A stretch of 64,000 nucleotides of DNA from Pseudomonas putida (GTDB lineage Bacteria > Pseudomonadota > Gammaproteobacteria > Pseudomonadales > Pseudomonadaceae): contig NZ_CP113097.1 in assembly GCF_026625125.1 (NCBI RefSeq), positions 1,612,001-1,676,000 of the forward strand. Direction: 5' to 3'. Made by a program: the position numbers and the translations under genes. The notes beneath the pieces are model-generated. The model ran no database searches, was not told where the DNA came from, and saw nothing but the letters and a program-made list of their open reading frames with translations. Positions 8,831-16,993 of the stretch are shown here, in pieces; position 1 is the first letter of the stretch; every line of letters begins with the position of its first letter.

Positions 8831-9112
8831 GGGCTGTGGCCACCGGCCCTATCGCCGGCAAGCCGGCTCCCACCACGACCGCGCAGTTCTTACGGCCAGC
8901 GCTTCACCTGTGGATGCAACCGTCCTGACCAATTGTTCAGGGGTGTGGCCACCGGCCCTATCGCCGGCAAGCCGGCTCCCACCACGACCGCGCAGTTCTT
9001 GAGGCCTGCGCTTCACCTGTGGATGCAACCGTCTTGCCCAATTCCTGAAAACCAGCGCAAATCCATGTGGGAGCCGGCTTGCCGGCGATCACCGGCGAAG
9101 CCGGTGCCATCC
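8831..9112. repeat. REP cluster with a 109-bp tandem duplication
   Basis: The whole 296-base gap is repetitive. A unit of 109 bp that starts at 8835 (TGTGGCCACCGGCCC) is repeated from 8944 with few differences; each unit holds one REP (8850-8873 and 8959-8982) and a spacer beginning ACGACCGCGCAGTTCTT. A third REP in opposite orientation lies at 9067-9090, followed by a smaller GGCACCGGCTTC-type palindrome. No coding potential seen. Confidence 0.88.
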
Positions 9113-9120
9113 TGCGCTGT

Positions 9121-10059
9121 TCAACCCAGCGCAGTATCCAGAAACATCATCACCGCAAACCCGCCCATCACCCCCAGCGTGGCCGCCGTCTGATGCCCAT
9201 TGCGGTGAGTCTCGGGTATCACCTCGTGAGACACCACGAACAGCATCGCCCCTGCCGCCAGCCCCATGCTGATGGGGTAGGCGAGGGCGAAACCAGTGGA
9301 GATCCCCAGCCCGATCACCGCGCCCAAGGGCTCCATCAGGCCCGAGCCAATCGCCACCAGCGCGGCCTTGAAGTTGGACAACCCGGTCGCGCGCAAGGCA
9401 AGCGCCACGGCCAGGCCCTCGGGGATGTCCTGAATGGCAATGGCGCTGGTCAGTGGCAGGCCGACCGTCATGTCGCCATTGGTGAAGCTCACGCCAATGG
9501 CCATGCCCTCGGGCAGGTTGTGCAGGGTGATCGCCAGCACGAATAACCACACCCGGCTGACGCGCTCAGCCTGGGGCCCGCAGGGGCCTGTGCTTTCGTG
9601 TTCGTGTGGAGTGAAGCGGTCGAGCCCGAGCATCAGCAGCACACCCAGGCCCATGCCCAGCACCACGGTAAAGGCAGCGGCCGGGCCGTTGCCGGTAATT
9701 TCGCGGGCAGCCTCGAGCCCCGGCAAAATCAATGAGAACGAACTGGCGGCCAGCATCATGCCCGCCGCAAAGCCGAGCATCACGTCCTGGCTGCGTGCGC
9801 TGACATCGCGCAGCACCACGGCCAGTACAGCGCCCAGCGCCGTGGCACCGAAGCCGGACAGCCCGCCGAGCAGCGCCAGGTGCAGGTTGTCGGCATGTTC
9901 GCCGTTGACGGCGTTCCAGAAACTCGCCGCCAGCAGCACGATGATCGCCAGCAAGCTCACGCCCAGGCCCGCGCTGAGCCACGGCGTGTTGGCTGCCTGC
10001 TGGCGCCAGGCGCTCAACAAGGAGTGCGAGGCGGGGGTTTGGGTCTGTGCTGGGGGCAT
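9121..10059 (-). CDS. ZIP-family divalent metal transporter (BbZIP-like)
   Basis: 312 residues with eight predicted membrane helices. The binuclear-centre motifs of ZIP transporters are present: HNLPEG in the fourth helix (His180, Glu184) and QDIPEG in the fifth (Gln210, Glu214). Length, the N-terminal extension before helix 1 and long identical stretches, such as DVMLGFAAGMMLAAS and SHEVIPETHRNGHQT, match my memory of the structurally solved Bordetella bronchiseptica ZIP. It should import Zn2+ (and other divalent ions) into the cytoplasm. A short His-containing loop (TPHEHES) lies between helices 3 and 4. ATG at 10059 has GAGG upstream. No Zur site was recognised in the 127-base gap upstream. 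Confidence 0.93.
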   Translation of the reverse strand: MPPAQTQTPASHSLLSAWRQQAANTPWLSAGLGVSLLAIIVLLAASFWNAVNGEHADNLHLALLGGLSGFGATALGAVLAVVLRDVSARSQDVMLGFAAGMMLAASSFSLILPGLEAAREITGNGPAAAFTVVLGMGLGVLLMLGLDRFTPHEHESTGPCGPQAERVSRVWLFVLAITLHNLPEGMAIGVSFTNGDMTVGLPLTSAIAIQDIPEGLAVALALRATGLSNFKAALVAIGSGLMEPLGAVIGLGISTGFALAYPISMGLAAGAMLFVVSHEVIPETHRNGHQTAATLGVMGGFAVMMFLDTALG

Positions 10060-10186
10060 GCGAACCTCGAATCTGTGAATGCTTGCAGTCTATCCAGTGA
10101 CAGGCACGGCAGGCCAAGGATTCCCTTCTATCGACGTGATAGCTGACTATGCTCGGCCACAGTGACGTTACAAAGGAGTTTTTGCC

Positions 10187-10381
10187 ATGGGTTCGACGTT
10201 CAACGGGCTGGTTGGCCTGATCATTCTGGCGCTGGATATCTGGGCAATCCTCAATGTGATCAAGAGCGGCACCAGGCTGGGGGTCAAACTGCTGTGGATC
10301 CTGCTGATCGCCTTGCTGCCGGTGATCGGCCTGGTGATCTGGGCCATTGCCGGTCCCAGGGGCAGTGTCCGCCTTGGATAG
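10187..10381 (+). CDS. Small PLDc_N-like membrane protein
   Basis: 64 residues with two hydrophobic helices (about 7-25 and 32-55) and a short basic tail (GPRGSVRLG). The GLIILALDIWAILNVIKSG...KLLWILLIALLPVIGLVIW pattern fits the phospholipase-D N-terminal membrane module found as stand-alone small proteins in many bacteria; function unknown. ATG 10187 is supported by a strong AAAGGAG site. The gene is divergent from the ZIP gene and followed 148 bases later by the sulfatase-fold gene. Confidence 0.85.
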   Translation: MGSTFNGLVGLIILALDIWAILNVIKSGTRLGVKLLWILLIALLPVIGLVIWAIAGPRGSVRLG

Positions 10382-10529
10382 GGGCATTTTGCTGGCGCAG
10401 ACAAAACCAGCAACAGCCTCGTGACAAAATTTTCACATTGGTTTAAAGAGAATCCGCACCCGCACAATGCTGCGTTGGTCTAGCACCGGCGCCATCCCGC
10501 AAACACGCAATCCTAGGATCTCTCCATTC

Positions 10530-12602
10530 ATGGCTAACACGGATGCCTTGAACCAACAGGGCGCGCGAGCCTTTTCGCCGACCTTGAAATCGCACTTGGC
10601 CTATACGCTGTTGTGTGCCCTGGTGATCATGCTGATGCTCAGCCTGGTACGCCTGGCGCTGCTGGTCTACAACAGTGACATGATCGGCGACACCCCTTAC
10701 TCCACCGTTGCCGAAGGCTTCTTCAACGGTTTGCGCTTCGACCTGCGCGTGGTGGTGTACCTGAGCATCCCGTTGCTGCTGGCAACCCTGAGCCCATGGG
10801 CCATGGCCCGGCGTGGCCTGTTCCGCCTCTGGCTGACCATCTCCGCGAGCGTGGTGATGTTCCTCGGCCTGATGGAGCTGGACTTCTACCGCGAATTCCA
10901 CCAGCGCCTCAACGGCCTGGTCTTCCAGTACATCCAGGAAGACCCGAAAACCGTCATGAGCATGCTCTGGTACGGTTTCCCGGTGGTCCGCTACCTGCTG
11001 GCCTGGCTGTTCGGCACCTGGCTGCTGAGCCTGGTGTTCAAGGGTATCGACCGCCTGACCCGTGGTGTCGGTGGTGATGGTGTTGCGCTGCAGCGCAGTG
11101 TTGCACCTTGGTATCACCGCCTGGCCGTGTTCATGGTCATCCTGCTGGTGGCAGTGGTTGCCGCCCGTGGCACCCTGCGCCAGGGCCCGCCGATGCGCTG
11201 GGGCGATGCCTTCACTACCGACTCCAACTTCGTCAACCAGCTGGGCCTCAACGGTACCCTGACCCTGATCGACGCTGCCAAGAGCCGCTTCGGTGAAGAC
11301 CGTGCCAACATCTGGAAGCCGGTGCTCGAGCAGGACCTGGCTACGCAGACGGTACGTGAACAGCTGCTGACCCCCTACGACACGCTTGTCGATACCGACG
11401 AGGCTCCCGTGCGCCGGGACTTCGTGCCGCCGGCCGAAGGCACCTTGCCGGTCAAGAACGTGGTGGTGATCCTCATGGAGAGCTTCGCCGGCCATTCGGT
11501 AGGCGCGCTGGGCAGCCCGAACAACATCACCCCGTACTTCGACAAGCTGGCCAAGGAGGGGGTGTTGTTCGACCGCTTCTTCTCCAACGGTACCCATACC
11601 CACCAGGGCATGTTCGCGACCATGGCCTGCTTCCCCAACCTGCCGGGCTTCGAGTACCTGATGCAGACCCCGGAAGGCGGGCACAAGCTGTCGGGCCTGC
11701 CGGCGCTGCTGAGCGCTCGTGACTACGACGATGTGTACGTCTACAACGGTGATTTCGCCTGGGACAACCAGTCCGGTTTCTTTGGCAACCAGGGCATGAC
11801 CACCTTCATCGGCCGCAACGACTTCGTCGACCCGGTGTTCTCCGACCCGACCTGGGGCGTTTCCGACCAGGACATGTTCGACCGGGGCCACGAAGAACTG
11901 GCCAAGCGTGATGGCAGCAAGCCGATCTACGCGCTGCTGCAGACGCTGTCCAACCACACGCCGTATGCCTTGCCCAAGGACCTGCCGGTGGAGAAGGTCA
12001 CAGGCCAGGGCCGCCTGGACGAGCACCTGACTGCCATGCGCTACTCCGACTGGGCGCTGGGCCAGTTCTTCGAGAAGGCGCGCAAAGAGCCGTACTTCAA
12101 GGACACCTTGTTCGTCATCGTTGGCGACCATGGTTTCGGCAACCACCAGCAGGTCACCGAGCTGGACCTGGGCCGCTTCAACGTGCCGCTGCTGCTGATC
12201 GCGCCGGGTATCCAGGAGAAGTTCGGTGCGGTCAACCACACCGTGGGCACCCAGGTCGACATCGTGCCGACCATCATGGGCCGCCTGGGTGGCAAGGCAC
12301 GGCACCAGTGCTGGGGCCGCGACCTGCTCAACCTGCCTGAGGGCGACCAGGGCATTGGCATGATCAAGCCGTCGGGCAGTGAGCAGATCGTTGGCCTGGT
12401 GCAGGGTGACCGCATCCTGATCGAGTCCAAGGACATGACACCGCGCCTGTACCGCTACCAGCTGGGCAGCGAGTTCAAGGCCGAGCTGATCGAAAGCCCG
12501 GACCAGCCGCAGATGCTCAAGCAGCTCGAAGCGTATATCCAGACCGCGACCAAGAGCTTGCTCGACAACACGGCCGGTGTGGTGCACGGCACACCGAAGT
12601 AA
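10530..12602 (+). CDS. LtaS/OpgB-type phosphoglycerol-transferase-like membrane sulfatase
   Basis: 690 residues from ATG 10530. Five hydrophobic segments lie in the first 215 residues (about 22-46, 72-90, 100-118, 150-170, 196-213), then a long periplasmic sulfatase-fold domain. Family metal and nucleophile residues are visible: Glu317 (ILMESFAGH), probable nucleophile Thr357 (FFSNGTHTHQGMFAT), and IVGDHGFGNH near residue 530. The GTHTHQGM arrangement is closer to the OpgB/MdoB glucan phosphoglycerol transferases than to Gram-positive LtaS. Likely role is transfer of a phosphoglycerol-type group to a periplasmic or envelope glycan; the acceptor is inferred only. A REP cluster follows the stop. 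Confidence 0.88.
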   Translation: MANTDALNQQGARAFSPTLKSHLAYTLLCALVIMLMLSLVRLALLVYNSDMIGDTPYSTVAEGFFNGLRFDLRVVVYLSIPLLLATLSPWAMARRGLFRLWLTISASVVMFLGLMELDFYREFHQRLNGLVFQYIQEDPKTVMSMLWYGFPVVRYLLAWLFGTWLLSLVFKGIDRLTRGVGGDGVALQRSVAPWYHRLAVFMVILLVAVVAARGTLRQGPPMRWGDAFTTDSNFVNQLGLNGTLTLIDAAKSRFGEDRANIWKPVLEQDLATQTVREQLLTPYDTLVDTDEAPVRRDFVPPAEGTLPVKNVVVILMESFAGHSVGALGSPNNITPYFDKLAKEGVLFDRFFSNGTHTHQGMFATMACFPNLPGFEYLMQTPEGGHKLSGLPALLSARDYDDVYVYNGDFAWDNQSGFFGNQGMTTFIGRNDFVDPVFSDPTWGVSDQDMFDRGHEELAKRDGSKPIYALLQTLSNHTPYALPKDLPVEKVTGQGRLDEHLTAMRYSDWALGQFFEKARKEPYFKDTLFVIVGDHGFGNHQQVTELDLGRFNVPLLLIAPGIQEKFGAVNHTVGTQVDIVPTIMGRLGGKARHQCWGRDLLNLPEGDQGIGMIKPSGSEQIVGLVQGDRILIESKDMTPRLYRYQLGSEFKAELIESPDQPQMLKQLEAYIQTATKSLLDNTAGVVHGTPK

Positions 12603-12625
12603 CCTGCCAAGGGGCCGCTCTGCGG

Positions 12626-12930
12626 CCCCATCGCCGGCAAGCCGGCTCCCACCACGACCGCGCAGTCCTTCAGGTCTGCGCTTCACCTGTGAAAGCAACT
12701 GTCTAGCTCACCTTCCAAAAGCTGGCGCGACCGCGCAGTCCTTCAGGTCTGCGCTTCACCTGTGAAAGCAACTGTCTAGCTCACCTTCCAAAAGCTGGCG
12801 CGACCGCGCAGTCCTTCAGGCCTGCGCTTTACCCGTGAAAGCACCTGCCTTACTCAACTTCCAAAGCTGGCGCAGATCCCTGTGGGAGCCGGCTTGCCGG
12901 CGATCACCGGCGAAGCCGGTGCCATGCACC
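12626..12930. repeat. REP cluster with 73-bp unit in three tandem copies
   Basis: The 459-base gap is mostly repeats. A REP (12631-12653) is followed by three head-to-tail copies of a 73-bp unit starting CGACCGCGCAGTCCTTCAGG at 12655, 12728 and 12801. The first two copies appear identical and the third has drifted. An inverted REP (12881-12905) and a smaller CACCGGC...GCCGGTG palindrome (12905-12923) close the array. The remaining bases to 13061 show nothing recognisable apart from the expected promoter of the next gene. Confidence 0.9.
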
Positions 12931-13061
12931 GCTGCATCTGCATTGCCGGTTCGCCAGGCTGCGGCCACCACTGGCTGCAAATGACTGAACAATTCCCCCG
13001 GCCCATGGTCAAGCATTAACAGGCGTCACCCCCGATGTTCTCTGCTTGAGAGGGCTATTCA

Positions 13062-13298
13062 ATGAAAGAGTGGGAAGTCATCTTTGCCGACCAGAAAGGC
13101 GAGCCAACCACATTGCTGATGCACGGCGAACAGTGCCCCAGCGAGGAAGAGGCCGCACGTGCCATACGTTCGCATCTTTTCCCGGTCATGGATGAGCTGG
13201 ACCTCAACGACTTCCAGGACCGTGCCCCATCCCCCACCGCACGTTGGCTCAAGGAGCAGAACGGCGTGGTCATCACCCGTATCCAGGAGTCTTCCTGA
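13062..13298 (+). CDS. Small hypothetical protein
   Basis: 78 residues, acidic and soluble, starting MKEWEVIFADQKGEPTTL, with no signal peptide or recognised motif. ATG 13062 has GAGAGGG eleven bases upstream. Codon use is like the neighbours. It stands alone between a repeat cluster and the RraB-like gene, 175 bases upstream of that gene. Function unknown. Confidence 0.7.
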   Translation: MKEWEVIFADQKGEPTTLLMHGEQCPSEEEAARAIRSHLFPVMDELDLNDFQDRAPSPTARWLKEQNGVVITRIQESS

Positions 13299-13473
13299 CC
13301 CGCACGGTTGGCGTGGTGCCGCACCAGGCACTACGCTAGTGGGAGGTGTTGGCCTGTTCTGCGGGGCTGCACCTGTCAATTCGCGTCTTGCATCAGCTCG
13401 AACTGCACGGCAATGCCGGCAGGTGCGTAGTGCACGGAAAGTCTATCCATTGCTTTATTCAGGAGGACGATTC

Positions 13474-13806
13474 ATGAGCAGCCAGAACGACGATATCAGC
13501 AGCAATGTCCTGCGTCAGATGAAAGCTGGCGGTTTCGACTTCAGCCGTATCCACCCCATCGAGTTCTACGCGGTATTTCCAGATGAAGCCGGCGCGCGAC
13601 GCGCGGCCGGGCAGTTTCGTGGTGAGTCGCTCAATGCTCAGGTGCGAGAACGGGATGATGGTGTGTGGCACCTGGAATTGAGCAAGATCATGTATGCCAC
13701 CTATGGCGGTATCGGCGACTTCGAAGAGGCCTTCGAGCAGGTCGTGTCACCCTACGGCGGCGAGGTCGAGGGGTGGGGCGTCAAGCAAGAACGGCCAATA
13801 GCCTGA
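13474..13806 (+). CDS. RraB-family protein (ribonuclease E activity regulator-like)
   Basis: 110 residues from ATG 13474, preceded by an excellent AGGAGGA site. The body HPIEFYAVFPDEAGARRAAG and the C-terminal MYATYGGIGDFEEAFEQVV with GGEVEGWGVKQ fit the RraB / DUF1260 fold, a small alpha/beta domain. In E. coli RraB binds RNase E and inhibits its processing of a subset of RNAs. Whether the pseudomonad protein does the same is inferred from family membership. A stem-loop (13814-13833) follows directly. Confidence 0.8.
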   Translation: MSSQNDDISSNVLRQMKAGGFDFSRIHPIEFYAVFPDEAGARRAAGQFRGESLNAQVRERDDGVWHLELSKIMYATYGGIGDFEEAFEQVVSPYGGEVEGWGVKQERPIA

Positions 13807-13813
13807 AACCCAC

Positions 13814-13833
13814 CGGGCTGCGTTTGCAGCCCG
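13814..13833. terminator. Stem-loop between convergent genes
   Basis: Perfect eight-base stem CGGGCTGC...GCAGCCCG with a GTTT loop between the RraB-like gene and the convergent cytochrome gene. No T-run follows, so it is a weak or Rho-assisted terminator at best. A degenerate REP (AGTCGCCGGCCTGCCGGCGA, 13839-13858) lies next to it. Confidence 0.55.
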
Positions 13834-13864
13834 ACCCAGTCGCCGGCCTGCCGGCGATTGGCCT

Positions 13865-14665
13865 TCAAGGCCTGCGCTTGGCCATATGCCCCAGGTAAGC
13901 CAGCAGGGCATCCAGTTCCTTTTCACTCAACACACTTTCGGCAAACCCCGGCATCCGCGCCTGGGGCCACTGCCTCAAGCTTTGCGGGTCGCGAATGTAC
14001 TGGCGCAGGAACCCCGGCTGGAAATACTCGGTCGGGTTATGCGGCACGTTCAGGTCCGGGCCGAACTGGGCATCCCCCGCACCATTGAGCCGATGGCAGG
14101 CCAGGCAGTTTTGCTGAAACAGGGCAAAGCCCTGGCGCACCGGGTCTTCGGCCGGCAACTTCGGGTCAGGCAGCAGTGCCGGGAAGCGTTGCTCCACCGT
14201 CGCCAGGCGGCGGATCGTGGCAATCTGGAATGGCCATTGCTCAGGGCGGATGCCGCTTGCCTGTGGTGCGGTCCACACCAGGTAGAACGGCCCGGCGCTG
14301 GGTTTGCCCTTGCCCAGTGCCGGCCACGGCGCGGCGGGGTCCTCGATGGCCAGCCAGGCGCGTGCCGGGCCCTTCTGCAGCAACGGCGCGGCCGGCATTT
14401 CGGCCGCGAAACCGTCCAGCGCCACGGCTTGCAGGTGATCATCTGCCTGGATCCCTTGCAACAGCGTGGCCAGCGGCACAGCGCGGTAACGCATGGGCCG
14501 TTTGTAGGACACGTCCTGTTCGATGTTTATGTCGCGTGCTTGCGGCATGCGCAGCAACTCGGCGCTGTCCAGAGTGCGCGATGCGCCATCGAGTTCCAGG
14601 TGCAATTGTGCCGCCTGCAGCGGCAAGCTGAGAAAAAGGGCTAGCAGGGCAAAAAACAGGCGCAT
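13865..14665 (-). CDS. Periplasmic mono-haem c-type cytochrome with N-terminal extra domain
   Basis: 266 residues. Signal peptide 1-18 (FFALLALFLSLPLQA). The C-terminal cytochrome domain has the haem motif CLACH (187-191) and a likely axial Met238 (ARMPGF). The N-terminal 150 residues (ELDGASRTLDSAELLRMPQ..., VPLATLLQGIQADD...) resemble the substrate-free domain seen in oxidoreductase molybdopterin-binding-like proteins, without an obvious cofactor ligand. It should carry electrons in the periplasm; its partner is not encoded nearby. ATG 14665 is followed by a clear signal peptide, so the start is safe. Confidence 0.88.
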   Translation of the reverse strand: MRLFFALLALFLSLPLQAAQLHLELDGASRTLDSAELLRMPQARDINIEQDVSYKRPMRYRAVPLATLLQGIQADDHLQAVALDGFAAEMPAAPLLQKGPARAWLAIEDPAAPWPALGKGKPSAGPFYLVWTAPQASGIRPEQWPFQIATIRRLATVEQRFPALLPDPKLPAEDPVRQGFALFQQNCLACHRLNGAGDAQFGPDLNVPHNPTEYFQPGFLRQYIRDPQSLRQWPQARMPGFAESVLSEKELDALLAYLGHMAKRRP

Positions 14666-14731
14666 AGGGAGGCTCCGACCGTCATGGCCGGCAGGTTACC
14701 TGTGCGTTGCCCCTTGAGGCCACAGCCATCG

Positions 14732-14827
14732 TCATCCGAACAAACGTGTCAGGTTCGGCAAGATCAACAGCAACGTCGTGGCGAATAAGATGAGCCCAGC
14801 TTGGCGAATTTTCGATTGTCTGAACAT
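14732..14827 (-). CDS. Putative 31-residue membrane protein
   Basis: ATG 14827 to TGA 14732. The peptide MFRQSKIRQAGL is followed by a hydrophobic helix (ILFATTLLLILPNL) and ends TRLFG, so a short basic N-terminus and one membrane span. A purine-rich AAGAAGGCGG lies upstream, slightly far. A longer in-frame opening exists to 14968, but its N-terminal part looks non-coding. Nothing beyond the hydropathy supports it, so it needs conservation evidence. Confidence 0.45.
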   Translation of the reverse strand: MFRQSKIRQAGLILFATTLLLILPNLTRLFG

Positions 14828-15191
14828 GGCGGACCGCCTTCTTGTTGTTATTCCTGAATACCCGTTGGCTTCCCTGTCGCGTTTCGGGTCGATCACCGCA
14901 GCGTGCCTGCACGCTTTACCACTGACCTCTTTGAATCGATATACAACCAACAGTAGGGTGAACGTCATCCATGTTTAAGAACCCTTTGTTCTATCGACCT
15001 TGCATACTGATTGCCCGATGGCATGAGGCAAAAAGCCAGCCCTCTGACACGCTCTGGCTAGACAGGGGCGCAATACCCGGCGCCTATCCGACAAAATGTG
15101 ACCGTTCGTCAGTGCAGCCTACTTGCTTGTACGTGCCTTTCACGGCAGTCTCTACAGCTGATTCCCACCCATGTCGTTCAGGACTATCCCT
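14828..15191. other. Intergenic region without recognised gene
   Basis: 364 bases between the small putative membrane protein and the amidotransferase gene. Short frames exist but none has a ribosome site plus plausible protein. Promoters for both flanking genes should lie here. I see no repeat or RNA gene. Confidence 0.5.
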
Positions 15192-15926
15192 ATGTCGTTA
15201 CGCATCTGCATCCTTGAGACCGATGTCCTGCGACCGGAGTTGACCGCGCAGTACCAGGGCTACGGCAGGATGTTCGAGCAGCTCTTCTCGCGGCAGCCGA
15301 TTGCAGCCGAGTTTCGTGTGTACAACGTGATGAACGGCGACTACCCCGCCGACGACGAACGTTTCGATGCCTACCTTGTGACAGGCAGCAAGGCGGACTC
15401 GTTCGGTTCAGATCCATGGATCCAGACCCTCAAGGCGTATCTGCTCAAGCTGTACCAGCGCGGCGAAAAGCTGCTGGGTGTGTGCTTCGGCCATCAGCTG
15501 CTGGCGTTGACCCTGGGTGGCAAGGCCGAGCGGGCTGACAAGGGCTGGGGCGTGGGCATCCACCGCTATTCGCTGGCGGCACATGCGCCGTGGATGGACC
15601 CTGAGGTGTCTGAGCTGACCTTGCTGATCAGCCACCAGGACCAGGTCACCGAACTGCCTGAAGGCGCTACGGTAATCGCCTCCAGCGATTTCTGCCCGAA
15701 CGCGGCGTATCACATCCGCGATCAGGTGCTGTGCTTCCAGGGGCACCCAGAGTTCGTCCACGACTATTCGCGGGCCTTGCTCGATGCGCGTCAGGAATAC
15801 CTGGGGGATGAGGTTTACCACAAGGCGGTGGCTAGCCTGGCCACTGAACACCAGGGCGACCTGGTCGGTGAGTGGATGATGCGCTTCATCCAGCAGCCAA
15901 CCAAGGCCAGCGACAGCGCTGCCTGA
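15192..15926 (+). CDS. Class I glutamine-amidotransferase-like protein
   Basis: 244 residues. ATG 15192 is chosen because AGGA lies nine bases upstream; another ATG seven codons earlier has no ribosome site. The GATase triad is complete: Cys98 in GVCFGHQLLA, and His185 with Glu187 in QGHPEF. The protein is stand-alone, without a synthetase domain or neighbour, like the YfeJ/GuaA-like amidotransferases of unknown substrate and the gamma-glutamyl hydrolases of polyamine breakdown. Function beyond glutamine or gamma-glutamyl hydrolysis cannot be told. It is convergent with corA across a GC-rich stem-loop. Confidence 0.88.
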   Translation: MSLRICILETDVLRPELTAQYQGYGRMFEQLFSRQPIAAEFRVYNVMNGDYPADDERFDAYLVTGSKADSFGSDPWIQTLKAYLLKLYQRGEKLLGVCFGHQLLALTLGGKAERADKGWGVGIHRYSLAAHAPWMDPEVSELTLLISHQDQVTELPEGATVIASSDFCPNAAYHIRDQVLCFQGHPEFVHDYSRALLDARQEYLGDEVYHKAVASLATEHQGDLVGEWMMRFIQQPTKASDSAA

Positions 15927-15932
15927 TGCACA

Positions 15933-15952
15933 GGGGCTGCGAACGCAGCCCC
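15933..15952. terminator. GC-rich stem-loop between convergent genes
   Basis: Nine-base perfect stem GGGGCTGCG/CGCAGCCCC with a two-base loop centre, just after the amidotransferase stop and before the corA stop. There is no T-run. It may end transcription from both sides with Rho or stabilise the ends. Confidence 0.55.
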
Positions 15953-15958
15953 GACACG

Positions 15959-16930
15959 CTACAGCCAGCCGGAGCGCTTGAAGCTGGCGAACAGCCCGGC
16001 GCATCCCAGCCCGATCACCCCCAGCACCGCAAAATACCCGTAATGCCAGCCAAGCTCCGGCATGTTCTGGAAGTTCATCCCGTAGATCCCGGCAATCGCC
16101 GTGGGGAATGCCAGAATCGCCGCCCACGCTGCGAATTTGCGCTGCACGATGCTTTGCCGCCGTGACTCCAGCAGCATGCCAATCTCGATGGTCTGGCTGG
16201 CGATGTCGCGGATCCCGACCAAATCTTCCATCTGCCGCGTCACGTGGATCTGCACGTCGCGAAAGTAGGGGCGCATGTTCTTGTCGATGAACGGGAAGCT
16301 CAGGCGCTGCAGTTCCTCGCTCACCTCCACCATGGGCGCCACATAGCGGCGCAGGCGCAGGATGTCGCGGCGCAGGCTGTGCAGGCGGCGGATGTCGTCT
16401 TCGAGCAATGAGCCGGTGAGCACACTCTGCTCCAGCTCTTCGATCTCGCCATGGATGGCTTCGCTGACCGGTTGGTAGTTTTCGGTGACGAAGTCCAGCA
16501 GTGCGTAAAGCACGAAATCTTCGCCGTGCTCCAACAGCAAGGGGCGCGCCTCGCAGCGTTGGCGCACCAGGGCATAGGATTTGGAGTGGCCGTTGCGGCA
16601 GGTGATGACGTAGCCGTTGCCGGCGAAGATGTGGGTTTCGATGAACTCCAGCTTGCCCTCATGACGCACGGGCGAATAGGTGACGATGAACAGCGCGTCG
16701 CCGAAGGTTTCGAGCTTGGGCCGGCTGTGTTTCTCCAGCGCGTCCTCGATGGCCAGTTCGTGCAGGTTGAACTGGCACTGCAGGTTGGCCAGTTCCTCGG
16801 CATTGGGCTCTTCCAGGCCGATCCAGACGAAATGCCCGGGCTTGCGTGCCCACTCGCTGCCCTCGTCGATGCTGATGTTGGTGACTTTTCTGCCGGCGCT
16901 GTACACCGCCGATGCCACGACTCGACCCAT
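15959..16930 (-). CDS. corA: CorA-family magnesium/cobalt channel
   Basis: 323 residues from ATG 16930 (a GTG eight codons upstream at 16954 is an alternative start; AAGTGGA precedes the ATG). Large N-terminal cytoplasmic funnel domain, long stalk helix, and two C-terminal membrane helices with the GMN selectivity motif between them (AGIYGMNFQNMPEL). It forms a homopentameric Mg2+ channel in the inner membrane. The last residues after helix 2 are basic (FKRSGWL), as is usual for CorA. The gene is alone, 63 bases downstream of the acyltransferase gene on the same strand. Confidence 0.95.
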   Translation of the reverse strand: MGRVVASAVYSAGRKVTNISIDEGSEWARKPGHFVWIGLEEPNAEELANLQCQFNLHELAIEDALEKHSRPKLETFGDALFIVTYSPVRHEGKLEFIETHIFAGNGYVITCRNGHSKSYALVRQRCEARPLLLEHGEDFVLYALLDFVTENYQPVSEAIHGEIEELEQSVLTGSLLEDDIRRLHSLRRDILRLRRYVAPMVEVSEELQRLSFPFIDKNMRPYFRDVQIHVTRQMEDLVGIRDIASQTIEIGMLLESRRQSIVQRKFAAWAAILAFPTAIAGIYGMNFQNMPELGWHYGYFAVLGVIGLGCAGLFASFKRSGWL

Positions 16931-16993
16931 GGTTATCCACTTGTTTGGTTGCACACGATGTACAGCTTGGGCCGTAGGGGCGCTGAGGGCAAC

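Noticed and set aside
10443..12698. 751-codon open frame on the minus strand opposite the sulfatase gene
   Set aside because: Shadow frame of a GC-rich gene; the plus-strand product has all family motifs and the antisense product has none.
12655..12873. 73-bp tandem repeats considered as a CRISPR array
   Set aside because: Units are adjacent with no variable spacers, are related to REP spacers elsewhere, and there are no cas genes.
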